A stretch of 64,000 nt of DNA from Proteiniborus ethanoligenes (lineage in GTDB: Bacteria > Bacillota > Clostridia > Tissierellales > Proteiniboraceae). Of this stretch, positions 16,650 through 24,995 are shown piece by piece. The notes under the pieces were generated by a model. That model did not search any database, was not told where the DNA came from, and saw only the letters and a list, made by a program, of their open reading frames with translations. A program made the position numbers and the translations under genes. The stretch is taken from NCBI RefSeq assembly GCF_900107485.1, contig NZ_FNQE01000001.1:1-64000 (forward strand), given 5' to 3'. Positions within the stretch are counted from its first letter, which is position 1. Each line of letters opens with the position of its first letter.

Positions 16650-17159
16650 TTACCATCCGGTGATGTCTGCCGTTACGCCAGTTTCATGAAGCAGCTTTTG
16701 AGCGGCATCCAGCAGCGCCTGCTTTTGAGTCATTCCGTGCAGCAACTCTACCCGCATGGTCTGGGCCGCGTCGCCAAAGGTCAGGTACATCCGTTCCTGA
16801 TCAATATGGGCGGTGTGCAGCCGCACGCCATGTACCCCATCGAGACCCCACCGGTAAATTTCACTGCCGATGAGGATACCAAAGGTAGATATCACGGTTT
16901 CCACGGTGTCCTTTTTCATTTGGCGGCCCGGCATGGAGACGAGAGCAGATGGCACCGCAAGGATGCGATTATCCCAAATGAGTGTTGCGTCATAGAGCAG
17001 ACGGCTCTGCCTCACCAATAACAGGAGAGAGATAAGGCTGATAGCTCCAAAGGCGAAAACCACTTCTAACACGAATGCCATACCGAGCCACACCGCCAAA
17101 CAAATACTGGCTGCGAACAATAAGGCATATCCATTGCGTCGTTTTCGGATTAATTTCAT
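16650..17159 (-). CDS. two-helix membrane protein with PH-like cytosolic domain
   Basis: 169 residues. Basic N-terminus, two adjacent membrane helices (about 12-48), then a soluble beta-rich domain (IWDNRILAVPSALVSM...GSEIYRWGLDGV) resembling bacterial PH/DUF304-type domains. It precedes the 544-residue lipoprotein gene by 36 bases. Function unknown. An in-frame start further upstream is not supported. Confidence 0.6.
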   Translation of the reverse strand: MKLIRKRRNGYALLFAASICLAVWLGMAFVLEVVFAFGAISLISLLLLVRQSRLLYDATLIWDNRILAVPSALVSMPGRQMKKDTVETVISTFGILIGSEIYRWGLDGVHGVRLHTAHIDQERMYLTFGDAAQTMRVELLHGMTQKQALLDAAQKLLHETGVTADITGW

Positions 17160-17233
17160 TTACACCATACCTCCTATAATATAGATTTTAAGGAAAAAAT
17201 CTTTAAAAAGCATCGTTCGAAAGGATGAATTTG

Positions 17234-17269
17234 CAGAAAAAAGCCTCTCATACTAAAGTATGAGAGGCT
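17234..17269 (-). terminator. terminator of the luxR-type gene (minus strand)
   Basis: Perfect 12-bp stem (17242-17253 with 17258-17269; arm AGCCTCTCATAC) with a TAAA loop. Read on the minus strand it is followed by a T-run (17241 downward). It separates the regulator gene from the lipoprotein genes, so those need their own promoter or read-through. Confidence 0.9.
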
Positions 17270-17301
17270 AGTTAAACCCTGTATTTATATGATTTTATGA
17301 A

Positions 17302-18705
17302 TTATCCAACCCTTTGATTCTTCAGCAGGGTGCTGATGAGTTCTGCCCGACTACCGACATCATATTTTGAAAAAATGTTCCTTACATGTGTTTTTACAGT
17401 ACTCTCACTGATGAACAAAGCCCCGGCAATCTCACGGTTGGATTTGCCGGAAAGGATGAGCTGCAATACCTCCTCCTCCCGAACTGTCAGTGGGTAAAGA
17501 GTTTTAATTTGACGAACAATGTCCGTTTGCTTTGGCTGACTCATATTGCCATAGGTGGCAAGGTAGGCATGGCTTTTCAGCAGTAAAACAAGCTGGTAGT
17601 TTAACGGTGGCAGAATGACCAGTGTAACACAAACCACAGTAAGGGCAATCACCGCAACCTCTGCACTTGGAAGTCCAATGGATGTTACGGCCATTCCCAA
17701 GACGCCTCCACAAAGCACGCCGAATACATTTACGGAAAGCCCAATGCCAAAGGTTTGTGCCGGGTTGTCGCTATAATCCAGCATTTCTCCAAGGATGCTC
17801 CACCAAAACAGATCAAAAATACCGCAAGCACTGAGCATCAGCGTATCCACAATCAGATAGCTGAAAGTGTTTCGCCCTAATAGAATAAAGTTGATGAACG
17901 CTCCTATAATCATTGCCATTCCGATATACAAAATTCTGGAACGCTTTGCTTTCATAGGTAGGTTGCGCATAATAGCAAGCGCCACAATATAAGGCACGGC
18001 CCAATACCAGCTTACCAGTCCCGTTAAATGCTCAAAAGTAGGGTTGATGACATGATACATCAATCCGGAATTAATTGTGATGATAAAGACAAAAATACAT
18101 AGCAATAATAGTGGGTTTTTAATGCCACCAATCGTCTTGTTTTTAAATGTTTTGTTCTGCTCATTCTCCTGCTCCACCGGCAGTACCCAAATGAAGACCA
18201 TACCGATCATAAGGCAAAGCATAGTAAGGCTTAGACCGATAAAGGTTGACCTGTTCATGGCAACTACGTTGACTGCAATCATCAACAGATTAGAATAAAT
18301 CAGAAAGTCGGCGCAGGATTTAATGCGCCTGTTTTTGGGAGTAAAGGCTCTAAGGAAAAATCCCCATGCTGCCACTGCGCAGCCGCTAAAGTATCCGCTG
18401 ACAATCAGTCCACCCAACCATAGAGCGGGGAGATGAAAAAAGAATGGGATAGTGGTGGCTAAGCATAAGCCCATGCCACCGAGCATCATGGTTTTGGCGG
18501 TCACCTGAGACTTGACAAACAAACCGCAGGTGAAAAGCCCTGCAAAATGTGCGATCATGGTAGTCAATATGGCGTTTGCCTCATGCAAATCCAGCAGGCT
18601 ATACAGCACCTGACCCTCAAATAGGAAAGAGAGCAGATAGGCAAAAGAAAACGAAAATGCCGCAACAGAGAGTCTCCGGGAATTTAACAATTTATGTCTG
18701 TTCAT
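17302..18705 (-). CDS. LuxR-family regulator with a 12-helix membrane sensor
   Basis: 467 residues. Residues 1-~385 form about twelve hydrophobic helices arranged like an MFS transporter. Residues about 406-467 are a LuxR/GerE helix-turn-helix (LTVREEEVLQLILSGKSNRE, then TVKTHVRNIFSKYDV). This membrane-tethered type is known from Eggerthellaceae and some Clostridia and is thought to sense a ligand through the membrane part. The start overlaps the stop of the 34-codon stub upstream (ATGA). It is the only regulator in the island and probably controls the lipoprotein genes. Confidence 0.9.
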   Translation of the reverse strand: MNRHKLLNSRRLSVAAFSFSFAYLLSFLFEGQVLYSLLDLHEANAILTTMIAHFAGLFTCGLFVKSQVTAKTMMLGGMGLCLATTIPFFFHLPALWLGGLIVSGYFSGCAVAAWGFFLRAFTPKNRRIKSCADFLIYSNLLMIAVNVVAMNRSTFIGLSLTMLCLMIGMVFIWVLPVEQENEQNKTFKNKTIGGIKNPLLLLCIFVFIITINSGLMYHVINPTFEHLTGLVSWYWAVPYIVALAIMRNLPMKAKRSRILYIGMAMIIGAFINFILLGRNTFSYLIVDTLMLSACGIFDLFWWSILGEMLDYSDNPAQTFGIGLSVNVFGVLCGGVLGMAVTSIGLPSAEVAVIALTVVCVTLVILPPLNYQLVLLLKSHAYLATYGNMSQPKQTDIVRQIKTLYPLTVREEEVLQLILSGKSNREIAGALFISESTVKTHVRNIFSKYDVGSRAELISTLLKNQRVG

Positions 18706-18806
18706 TTTATAACCTCCCGCTCATCGGAGGCTCCGCCTTTTTTAACCCATTCGTCTATATCAGCAGTTTTGAAACGCCAGGGCTTTCCCACCTTGGATGC
18801 AGACAT
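18702..18806 (-). CDS. truncated excisionase-type helix-turn-helix peptide
   Basis: 34 residues from the ATG at 18806 with GAGGTGG 7-13 bases upstream. The sequence SASKVGKPWRFKTADIDEWV matches the C-terminal half of excisionase/HTH_17 proteins (usually P-A-x-K-x-G-x-x-W-R-F). The N-terminal recognition helix is missing. Its TGA overlaps the ATG of the LuxR-type gene, so it may survive as a translated leader. It marks the island edge. Confidence 0.55.
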   Translation of the reverse strand: MSASKVGKPWRFKTADIDEWVKKGGASDEREVIK

Positions 18807-18882
18807 AGAAGCCACCTCATTTTAGTAAATTCGAACAAATATCCTAATTGATTGTTATTAAATAATTACAATAGCACAATAA

Positions 18883-18888
18883 TGTCAA
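18883..18888 (-). promoter_or_regulatory. possible -35 box for the island's minus-strand regulator
   Basis: Read on the minus strand, TTGACA occurs at 18888-18883, about 77 bases before the stub ORF. It is followed by very AT-rich DNA with only weak -10 candidates at 17-18 bases. It lies in the AT-rich flank rather than in the island. Confidence 0.3.
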
Positions 18889-19144
18889 AATGATAGTTAA
18901 TATTTGTTGTTTTAAGTAATATTGCGTAGTATTTATTTATGATATAATTGAAAGATAAGTTAAAAAATGGAACATTTATTGTTGAAAACTATGCTGCACA
19001 GCAGAGAATTACCCAGATAGACTCTAGAGTTAGCAGTAAGGTGTTTTTGGCAAAAGAAGATATGTTAGAAAATGTTAGAAATATACAATTATAAAATAGA
19101 CTTGAGCAAATTCTTAGTCTAAAAAACTTGATTTTACTATAGAT

Positions 19145-19288
19145 ATGGCAACTGGGGAACGTGTCATAATAGTGACAGGGTGCATAAATGCTTTAAGATC
19201 AAGGGTTTCAGGAACTTTAGTTAATATGATTCATGCATTGCTTAGAGTAATTAAGGTATAATTGTTGTAAGAAGTGCATGAGAAGAGA
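19145..19288 (+). repeat. long direct repeat, copy 2
   Basis: Same block as copy 1, also entered through ATGGCAACTGGGGAACG. It continues through ATCAAGGGTTTCAGGAACTTTA and GCATTGCTTAGAGTAATTA to GTGCATGAGAAGAGAA. With copy 1 it brackets the GC-rich island. The entry point reads ...DFTIDMATG in frame, again like the first half of a helicase Walker A motif. Confidence 0.85.
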
Positions 19289-19359
19289 ATAATAGTTATG
19301 TATAAGCAAATAAATGTTGTAATATGAATCAACCGGTCATATCCAAAGGGGAGGAAAGT

Positions 19360-19836
19360 ATGAAAAATAATTTCAAAGCATTATTAATGCATTTTATTAT
19401 TGTAGCATTATCATTTATATTCCTAGTTATCTTTGTTGCAACAGGACCTAAAACTGGCAAATATACTACTAATATTATAAGCAGAGTATTTATTGGATCT
19501 ATGTTTATATTGGCTTATATCTTCTCTGGTACATTATTAGATAGGGATGCAAACCAAAAATATGATTTCTTTGTAGGTATCTTTGTTGGGATAATTGGTA
19601 TTGTTTTATGGTTTTATATATTTTCAAAAACTAGAGTAAATTTAATTGAAGTAATACCGAAAGAACTAAGTGGACCATGGATTTTAGTAAATATTTACTA
19701 TACACCATTTGTTTTAATAGATTTCCTTTTTGGATTACCCAATATACCAATATTATCACTAGCTACTAACCTAATCCCAACACTACTTATGGGGCTTGGG
19801 TTAAAATATAAAAGATTAAAATATAAAAATAATTAA
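19360..19836 (+). CDS. small multi-pass membrane protein, unknown
   Basis: 158 residues from the ATG at 19360, with GGGGAGG about 6 bases upstream (an upstream ATG at 19324 has no site). Four to five hydrophobic helices and a basic tail. Base composition and start signals match the AT-rich host, unlike the island next to it. No family recognised. Confidence 0.6.
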   Translation: MKNNFKALLMHFIIVALSFIFLVIFVATGPKTGKYTTNIISRVFIGSMFILAYIFSGTLLDRDANQKYDFFVGIFVGIIGIVLWFYIFSKTRVNLIEVIPKELSGPWILVNIYYTPFVLIDFLFGLPNIPILSLATNLIPTLLMGLGLKYKRLKYKNN

Positions 19837-19910
19837 ATTATCATTAAGTCATATTTATTCTGGGAAACATAATGTATATTAGTAAATTCAAATTAGGGGG
19901 TTAGAAAGAT

Positions 19911-20327
19911 ATGTACGGATTAGATATAAATTTTGATTATAATACTACTAAAGAATATAAGTTTAGATATGAAAGCCAATGTGATTGTGCTTATTGCAGG
20001 AATTATTATAAAACTTTTAAAGTTAAATATATTAAAACCTCCAAATTATTGGAGGATTTTGGTTTATGTGTGGATTTCCCCTTAGAAGCTATGCCATTAG
20101 AATATGATAAAATAAACAATGAAATGCAATATATATCGTATTATCCAGTTAAAGGTAGGATAGATAAGGATATCTTAATATTAAACTTAGAAGAACTTGA
20201 AGTAAGAATTTTAAAAGGAAGTGAAATAAACAATCCTTGTCCTAATCCTAAAATGAAATTACCATATTTATTAATAGAAATATCTGGAATCAAGTTAACT
20301 TGGATTTTGGATGAAGATATAGAATAG
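19911..20327 (+). CDS. hypothetical protein with CxCxxC motif, unknown
   Basis: 138 residues with no signal peptide or membrane helix. The N-terminal region holds CDCAYCRNYYKTF (about residues 24-36), a metal-binding-like cluster seen in some small Firmicute proteins. The rest is acidic and beta-rich. AGGGGG lies about 11 bases before the ATG. The small size, acidity and clustering of unrelated genes recall immunity proteins of toxin loci, but this is a guess from style. Confidence 0.55.
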   Translation: MYGLDINFDYNTTKEYKFRYESQCDCAYCRNYYKTFKVKYIKTSKLLEDFGLCVDFPLEAMPLEYDKINNEMQYISYYPVKGRIDKDILILNLEELEVRILKGSEINNPCPNPKMKLPYLLIEISGIKLTWILDEDIE

Positions 20328-20395
20328 AAAATAAGTTAGTGAACATTTGTGGGAAATAATAGCTGAGTAAATAGAACTAGAAGGGATGATTATTA

Positions 20396-20878
20396 ATGAA
20401 AAATAAAAACATATTTAAAATATCATTTTTCCTGCTTGTCTTAATATCAACATTTGTCTTTATCAGGTGGAATTCAGAGCTTAATAAAAATAATAGATAT
20501 TTGACTGAGAAACTATTAAATGGTGCTTCAGATGCCTCTGGGACAGCTGGGGAACTATTTAATTTCGACTATGATAAAGTATATATTTTTGAACCTTACC
20601 AGTCTAAAGATGAAATGGAAAAGCAGATTGGATTTAAATCTCGTGTTCTTCAAGAAACAGTTAATGAAAATATGATAAATATCTTGTTTGTAAAAGATGA
20701 TGCACCTGTTGCATATTTATATGGATATGGTTCAAATAATGGTTATTATATTGAAATGCCAACAGGTAATTATTCTAAAGCGGAATTGGAAAAAACAAGG
20801 TATAGGGTAATAACAAATGAAGTGGGTAATTCTTTTGGAACTGAAAAAACATATTTAAATTATATTTTCGAATTTTAA
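20396..20878 (+). CDS. membrane-anchored or exported small protein, unknown
   Basis: 160 residues. Basic start and one hydrophobic helix (about 8-25), then a soluble domain outside the membrane with aromatic-rich strands (VAYLYGYGSNNGYYIEM). No lipobox. AGAAGGGA precedes the ATG. Similar small anchored proteins occur in accessory regions of Clostridia; function unknown. Confidence 0.55.
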   Translation: MKNKNIFKISFFLLVLISTFVFIRWNSELNKNNRYLTEKLLNGASDASGTAGELFNFDYDKVYIFEPYQSKDEMEKQIGFKSRVLQETVNENMINILFVKDDAPVAYLYGYGSNNGYYIEMPTGNYSKAELEKTRYRVITNEVGNSFGTEKTYLNYIFEF

Positions 20879-21062
20879 GCCTAAATCTATATATTTTATA
20901 TTATACAAGTTAATTTAATAAAATAACAAATCTTAGCGGTTCATATCAGACTAAAAATCCTAGCCGATTTTTAAATTTAAGAAAATAGAAAGAGATGGCA
21001 TATAAGGAAGAAAAGAATAAAACCATCTATTGAATAAACTAAAAGTAATACATACATTTACC

Positions 21063-21172
21063 ATGCTACAGGGGAACGTGTCATAATAGTGACAGGGCGC
21101 ATAAATGCTTTAGTATCAAGGGTTTCAGGAACTTTAAACAGATATATTTCGCGCATTACTTAGAGTAATTAG
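21063..21172 (+). repeat. long direct repeat, copy 3
   Basis: Shares GGGGAACGTGTCATAATAGT, GCATAAATGCTTTA, TCAAGGGTTTCAGGAACTTT and CTTAGAGTAATTAG with copies 1 and 2. Entry is through CATGCTACAGGGG (HATG in frame). The same frame stays open through the block in all three copies (ERVIIV..G.....SRVS.TL). Confidence 0.85.
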
Positions 21173-21247
21173 TATAAAATTAAAGGAATGTATATAATAA
21201 CCGATATATATAGTAAATATACTTAAGTTTGAGGATCATTGTGCAAA

Positions 21248-21409
21248 ATGAGCTCACTATTTGAAAGTCCATCTTCTTCATGGAATCTTTCATCGAAGTC
21301 AGTTACAGGCAATGGAGTAGATCTTTATGGGACTTGGCAAGTTTAAATTGTTACTACTGGAACAGTTTCAACTGCAACTGCACGAATGACAGTAAATTAT
21401 ATGTATTAA
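21248..21409 (+). pseudogene. remnant of a secreted-type protein gene
   Basis: The ATG at 21248 gives 32 residues (SSLFESPSSSWNLSSKS...DLYGTWQV), then TAA. The same frame continues with IVTTGTVSTATARMTVNYMY and a second stop. The Ser/Thr-rich, stop-interrupted frame looks like the tail of a decayed extracellular protein gene. Confidence 0.35.
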
Positions 21410-21492
21410 CAAATATTTATATAGAGTAAACTTTACTAGCAATAGTTATAGATAAAAAAATCAGTTAATAATATAAGAGAGGTATGATCAAT

Positions 21493-21945
21493 ATGCGAAT
21501 TGGAGGACAGCCATTATCTATGTGGATTAAGACAATGAAACAAGCAGATAAAATATCTAATCCGAAAAATTTTGATCCAAGTAAATTTATTGAACCTGGT
21601 ATGGATATTACTGGGCGAAGTGATTGGAAAAAGATAGTGGAAGTTTCAGATGACATAAAAGAAAAGGTCATTCAGCAGACGAGAAGAAATTTTATTAATG
21701 GTTTTGGTATGGTAAATGATGAGAGTGAGAACTTTAACGAATTTATTAAAAAGCACGCTCAAACCTTACCTGTGGATAAACGTGCCTCAACTATGTGGAC
21801 CTTGACGCAAATTAAAACAGGAGAAGCTCAAAAGTTAGTTGATATTGTGAGGGAACACAATCCGACATGGAAACATGGAGAACCTTTTGACCCAAGTATT
21901 TTCAAAAATTACTTTTCATATACTGGATTTGATAAAAGAGTATAA
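21493..21945 (+). CDS. hypothetical protein, unknown
   Basis: 150 residues from the ATG at 21493, with AGAGAGG about 10 bases upstream (the ATG at 21484 touches the site). Soluble, helical and charged; starts MRIGGQPLSMWIKTMKQ. The opening recalls small phage- or sporulation-linked proteins, but I do not recognise the family. A 14-bp tandem duplication (ATTTATTAATATGA twice, about 21949-21976) and a hairpin terminator follow. Confidence 0.55.
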   Translation: MRIGGQPLSMWIKTMKQADKISNPKNFDPSKFIEPGMDITGRSDWKKIVEVSDDIKEKVIQQTRRNFINGFGMVNDESENFNEFIKKHAQTLPVDKRASTMWTLTQIKTGEAQKLVDIVREHNPTWKHGEPFDPSIFKNYFSYTGFDKRV

Positions 21946-22076
21946 TATTTATTAATATGAATTTATTAATATGAAGAAGTATTATTATTCCCCAAAAGTA
22001 CCCTTAAAAATGTAAGTGTTAATTGATGAACATAATTTATATATTGCGAACAACCCTATAAAATAAGGTAACAAAA

Positions 22077-22111
22077 AATAGCAGTTCAGACATAAAAACT
22101 GAGCTGCTATT
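22077..22111 (+). terminator. hairpin terminator
   Basis: A 13-bp stem with one mismatch (AATAGCAGTTCAG at 22077-22089 with 22099-22111), 9-base loop, followed by a T/A-rich tract. Ends the transcript of the 150-residue hypothetical gene. Confidence 0.65.
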
Positions 22112-22191
22112 ATTATGTCTGAAAAACTAAGAGAATCTAAGCTAAATCTATAGAACCTTAATATATAGACATATGTTTAAAAGGAGATCCA

Positions 22192-22959
22192 TTGAAAAAC
22201 GGACTATATTAAAAGTTAATAGATATAGAAGCACGGAAAAAGATAATAGACAAGTCTCTTTCACAAATGACCAGTGAGAAAGAAAAAATAGAGTTTGTAG
22301 AAAAACTTAATAAAACTATTCACCGGCAAGACAGGGCCAACACTTGAAAGTGAATTGAGTAGAGAGATTAGAACAGTTTATGGGGCTGATTTTCTAATAT
22401 CATTTATTAAGTTTAGTGGTCTTAGACTTATTTATGATGATTTAGTTGAGTTTACAAAAACAAATAAGCTTAGGGTAATTACAACTTCATATATGGGAGC
22501 ATCAGACTATAAAGCAATACTTAAGTTATTAGAGTTACCAAATACCGAAGTGAAGATTTCTTATGATACAAAGAGGACTAGATTACATGCAAAAGCATAT
22601 TATTTTAAAAGAAATACAGGTTTTCTTACAGCATATATAGGATCTTCAAATCTTTCTAATCCTGCACTATCTAATGGACTTGAGTGGAACCTTAAAGTAT
22701 CAGAATATACATCTAAGGATGTAGTAGACAGCTTTAAGAAGACATTTGAAAGTTATTGGAATGATGAAGAATTTAGAAACTTTAAGCCAATAGATGAAGA
22801 TAATAGAAAAGAGCTAAAGGAATCTTTAAGCAGTAAAGTAAAAGATGATAGTACTTATATATTTTTAATCTGACTCCCTATTCCCATCAGAAAGAAATCC
22901 TAGAGAATCTTAGAGTAAAAAGAGAAGAGTATGAATCATATAAGAACCTAGTTGTAGCA
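22192..22959 (+). pseudogene. remnant of a PLD-domain DEAD/DEAH helicase (DUF3427 type), 5' part
   Basis: AAGGAG then TTG at 22192 gives MKNGLY, then TAA where Glu would be expected, then KLIDIEARKK in frame. A frame change near 22320 leads into TGKTGPTLESELSREIRTVY and a PLD-like nuclease domain (22355-22860) with RLHAKAYYF...AYIGSSNLS (H-x-K and GSSN). A further one-base shift in a T5 run near 22864 leads to TPYSHQKEILENLRVKREE, the usual linker of this helicase family. The family identity changes at Walker A (22960-22980), where HsdR sequence takes over. The gene is broken by at least one stop and two frameshifts. Confidence 0.75.
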
Positions 22960-24992
22960 GCCACAGGAACGGGGAAAACTAGAACAATATTAGGTTTAGC
23001 ATATAGACTTGTAAAGACTAATAGATTTAAGAGGATATTATTTTTAGTAGATAGATCAGCCTTAGGAAATCAAACTGAGGACACATTTACAGATACAATT
23101 ATTGAAGATTTACAAACATTCAATGAAATATATGATATTAAAGGTCTTGATGAAAAATCCCCAGAACTTACTACTAAACTTCATATTGCGACTGTACAGG
23201 GGATGGTGAAAAGAATTATGTTTTCAGAAGATGAAATTCTACCTGTAGATAATTATGATTGCATTATAGTTGATGAAGCCCATAGGGGTTATCTATTGGA
23301 TAAAGAAATGGGAGAAGTTGAATTAGAGTTTAGAAATCAAGATGACTATGTAAGTAAATATAGAAATGTAATAGAATATTTTGATGCTGTGAAAATTGCT
23401 CTTACGGCTACACCTGCTTTGCATACTACAGCTATTTTTGGAAAGCCTGTATTTGATTATTCCTATAGAGAAGCTGTAATTGATGGGTATTTAGTTGATC
23501 ATGGCCCACCTCTACAAGTCGTAACAGAATTAAGCAAGGAAGGAATCAATTATAAAGCCGGAGATGTAGTTCCAATGTATGATCCTGTTACTAATGAGAT
23601 TATAAATAGTGAAGAGTTGCCTGATGATTTAAACATAGAAATAGACTATTTTAATAAAAAGGTTTTAAATGAAAATTTCAATAGAGTAGCTTTAGATCAA
23701 ATTTTAGACCATATTTCTCCAATAGGAAAAGAAAAAACTTTAATATTTGCTGCTACAGATAATCATGCAGATATAGTTGTTAGATTAATTAAGGAGATAT
23801 ATGAAGATAAAGGCATTGAGATTGAAGATGATGCTGTAATGAAGATAACAGGTTCAATAAAAGACCCATTATTAGCTATAAAGAGGTTTAAGAATGAAGA
23901 AAATCCAACTATTGTAGTTACAGTTGATTTGTTGACAACAGGAGTTGATGTACCTGAGATATGTAATTTAGTTTTTTTAAGAAGAGTAAAATCAAGAATA
24001 CTTTATGAGCAGATGCTAGGAAGAGCCACAAGGTTATGTGATGATATAGAAAAAACTCATTTTAATATATTTGATGCTGTTAGATTATATGAAGGATTAG
24101 AAAAAGTTACTAATATGAAGCCAATAGTTACAAGAAATAGTGTAAAGTTTAAAGAATTAATTCATGAGCTGTTTCAATTAGATACTGAGGAGAAAAAGAA
24201 AAACCATATAGATGAAATTATTGCTAAATTTCATAGAAATAAAAGGAAACTTAAAGGTAAAAGATTAGAAGAGTTTAAATCACATACAAATGGAAAAACA
24301 CCTGATGAATTTATTAATGATTTGAGAAATAGAAACATAAAGGAAATGGTAGAACAAATAGAAAAAAACAAAGAAATATTTAACTATTTAGATGAATATG
24401 AGTATAATCCGAGAAAGATTATTATATCAACTCATGAAGATAAGGTATTAGAAACTTTCACTGGTTATGGAAAGGCTAAAAAGCCAGAGGATTATTTAGA
24501 GGAATTTGGTAGATTTGTTAATGAAAATATCAACAAGATACCAGCATTACAAATTGTATGTCAAAGGCCTCAGGAACTTACTAGGGCAGAATTAAAATCT
24601 TTAATTCAAGAATTATATAAACATGGCTTTTCAGAAATAAACCTAAACACAGCATACAATCAAATGACAGATGCCGATATAACAGCCGATATTATTAGCT
24701 TTATAAGACAGCAGGCAATAGGTAGTACTTTAATAGACCATGAAGAAAGAATAAGAAATGCTATGAAAAAAGTAAAAGGACTTCAAAAATGGAACAAAGT
24801 ACAAACTCAATGGCTAGATAGAATTGAAAAACAGTTATTAAAGGAATCTATAATTGCTAAAGAATCCTTTGACACAGGAGCTTTTAAACTAGTGGAGGTT
24901 TTGAAAGAATCAATAAACATTTTGGAGGTAAGTTAGAAGAACTAATCAAAACCATAAATGAAAACTTATACGATGAAAGGGGAACGGCATAG
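22960..24992 (+). pseudogene. hsdR: hsdR motor half (type I restriction subunit R, EcoEI-like)
   Basis: From Walker A ATGTGKT (22960-22980) the sequence is clearly HsdR: TRTILGLAYRLVKTNRFKR, DEAH-type box VDEAHRGYLLD, ALTATPALHT, YSYREAVIDGYLVDH, LLTTGVDVPEI, GRATRLCDD. ATP-driven DNA translocation motifs are present, but the N-terminal nuclease lies 13 kb away at 9174-9907. A one-base loss in an A-run near 24887 cuts the frame at 24936; the other frame restores the normal end (FERINKHFGGKLEELIKTIN...) and stops at 24992, four bases before hsdM. An internal start (GTG at 23203) would lack Walker A. Confidence 0.85.
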
Positions 24993-24995
24993 AAG

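Larger units (their letters stand above)
10130..18835. mobile_element. GC-rich foreign island (about 8.7 kb)
   Basis: Base composition changes abruptly. A hand count gives 40 of 60 G+C in line 11461 against 17 of 60 in line 9541. All eight genes inside run on the minus strand and form one or two transcription units of lipoproteins, zinc-ribbon and membrane proteins with a LuxR-type regulator. The island is bounded by a 20-bp inverted repeat on the left, and by an excisionase-like stub and AT-rich DNA on the right, within direct repeats at 9896 and 19145. No transposase or integrase is present, so the mechanism of entry is not visible. Confidence 0.65.
18807..19359. other. AT-rich right flank of the island
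   Basis: Contains an unassigned 48-codon frame (18948-19094, TTG start, ...FIVENYAAQQRITQIDSRVS...) that looks like the end of a lost gene, and direct-repeat copy 2 (19145-19288). No other gene seen. Confidence 0.45.
20879..21492. other. gene-poor stretch with repeat copy 3 and a gene remnant
   Basis: Holds repeat copy 3 (21063-21172) and the remnant at 21248-21409. The remaining AT-rich sequence shows no gene. Confidence 0.5.

Noticed and set aside
18948-19094. 48-codon frame as a real gene
   Set aside because: A TTG start without a ribosome site and no full-length match. Treated as a remnant in the flank entry.
21949-21976. Tandem 14-bp duplication as a regulatory iteron
   Set aside because: Only two units in AT-rich DNA after a stop codon. 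A simple slippage duplication is enough.
23203-24936. Stand-alone helicase starting at GTG 23203
   Set aside because: The same frame is open upstream and includes Walker A and the helicase linker, so this start is internal to a longer hsdR sequence.
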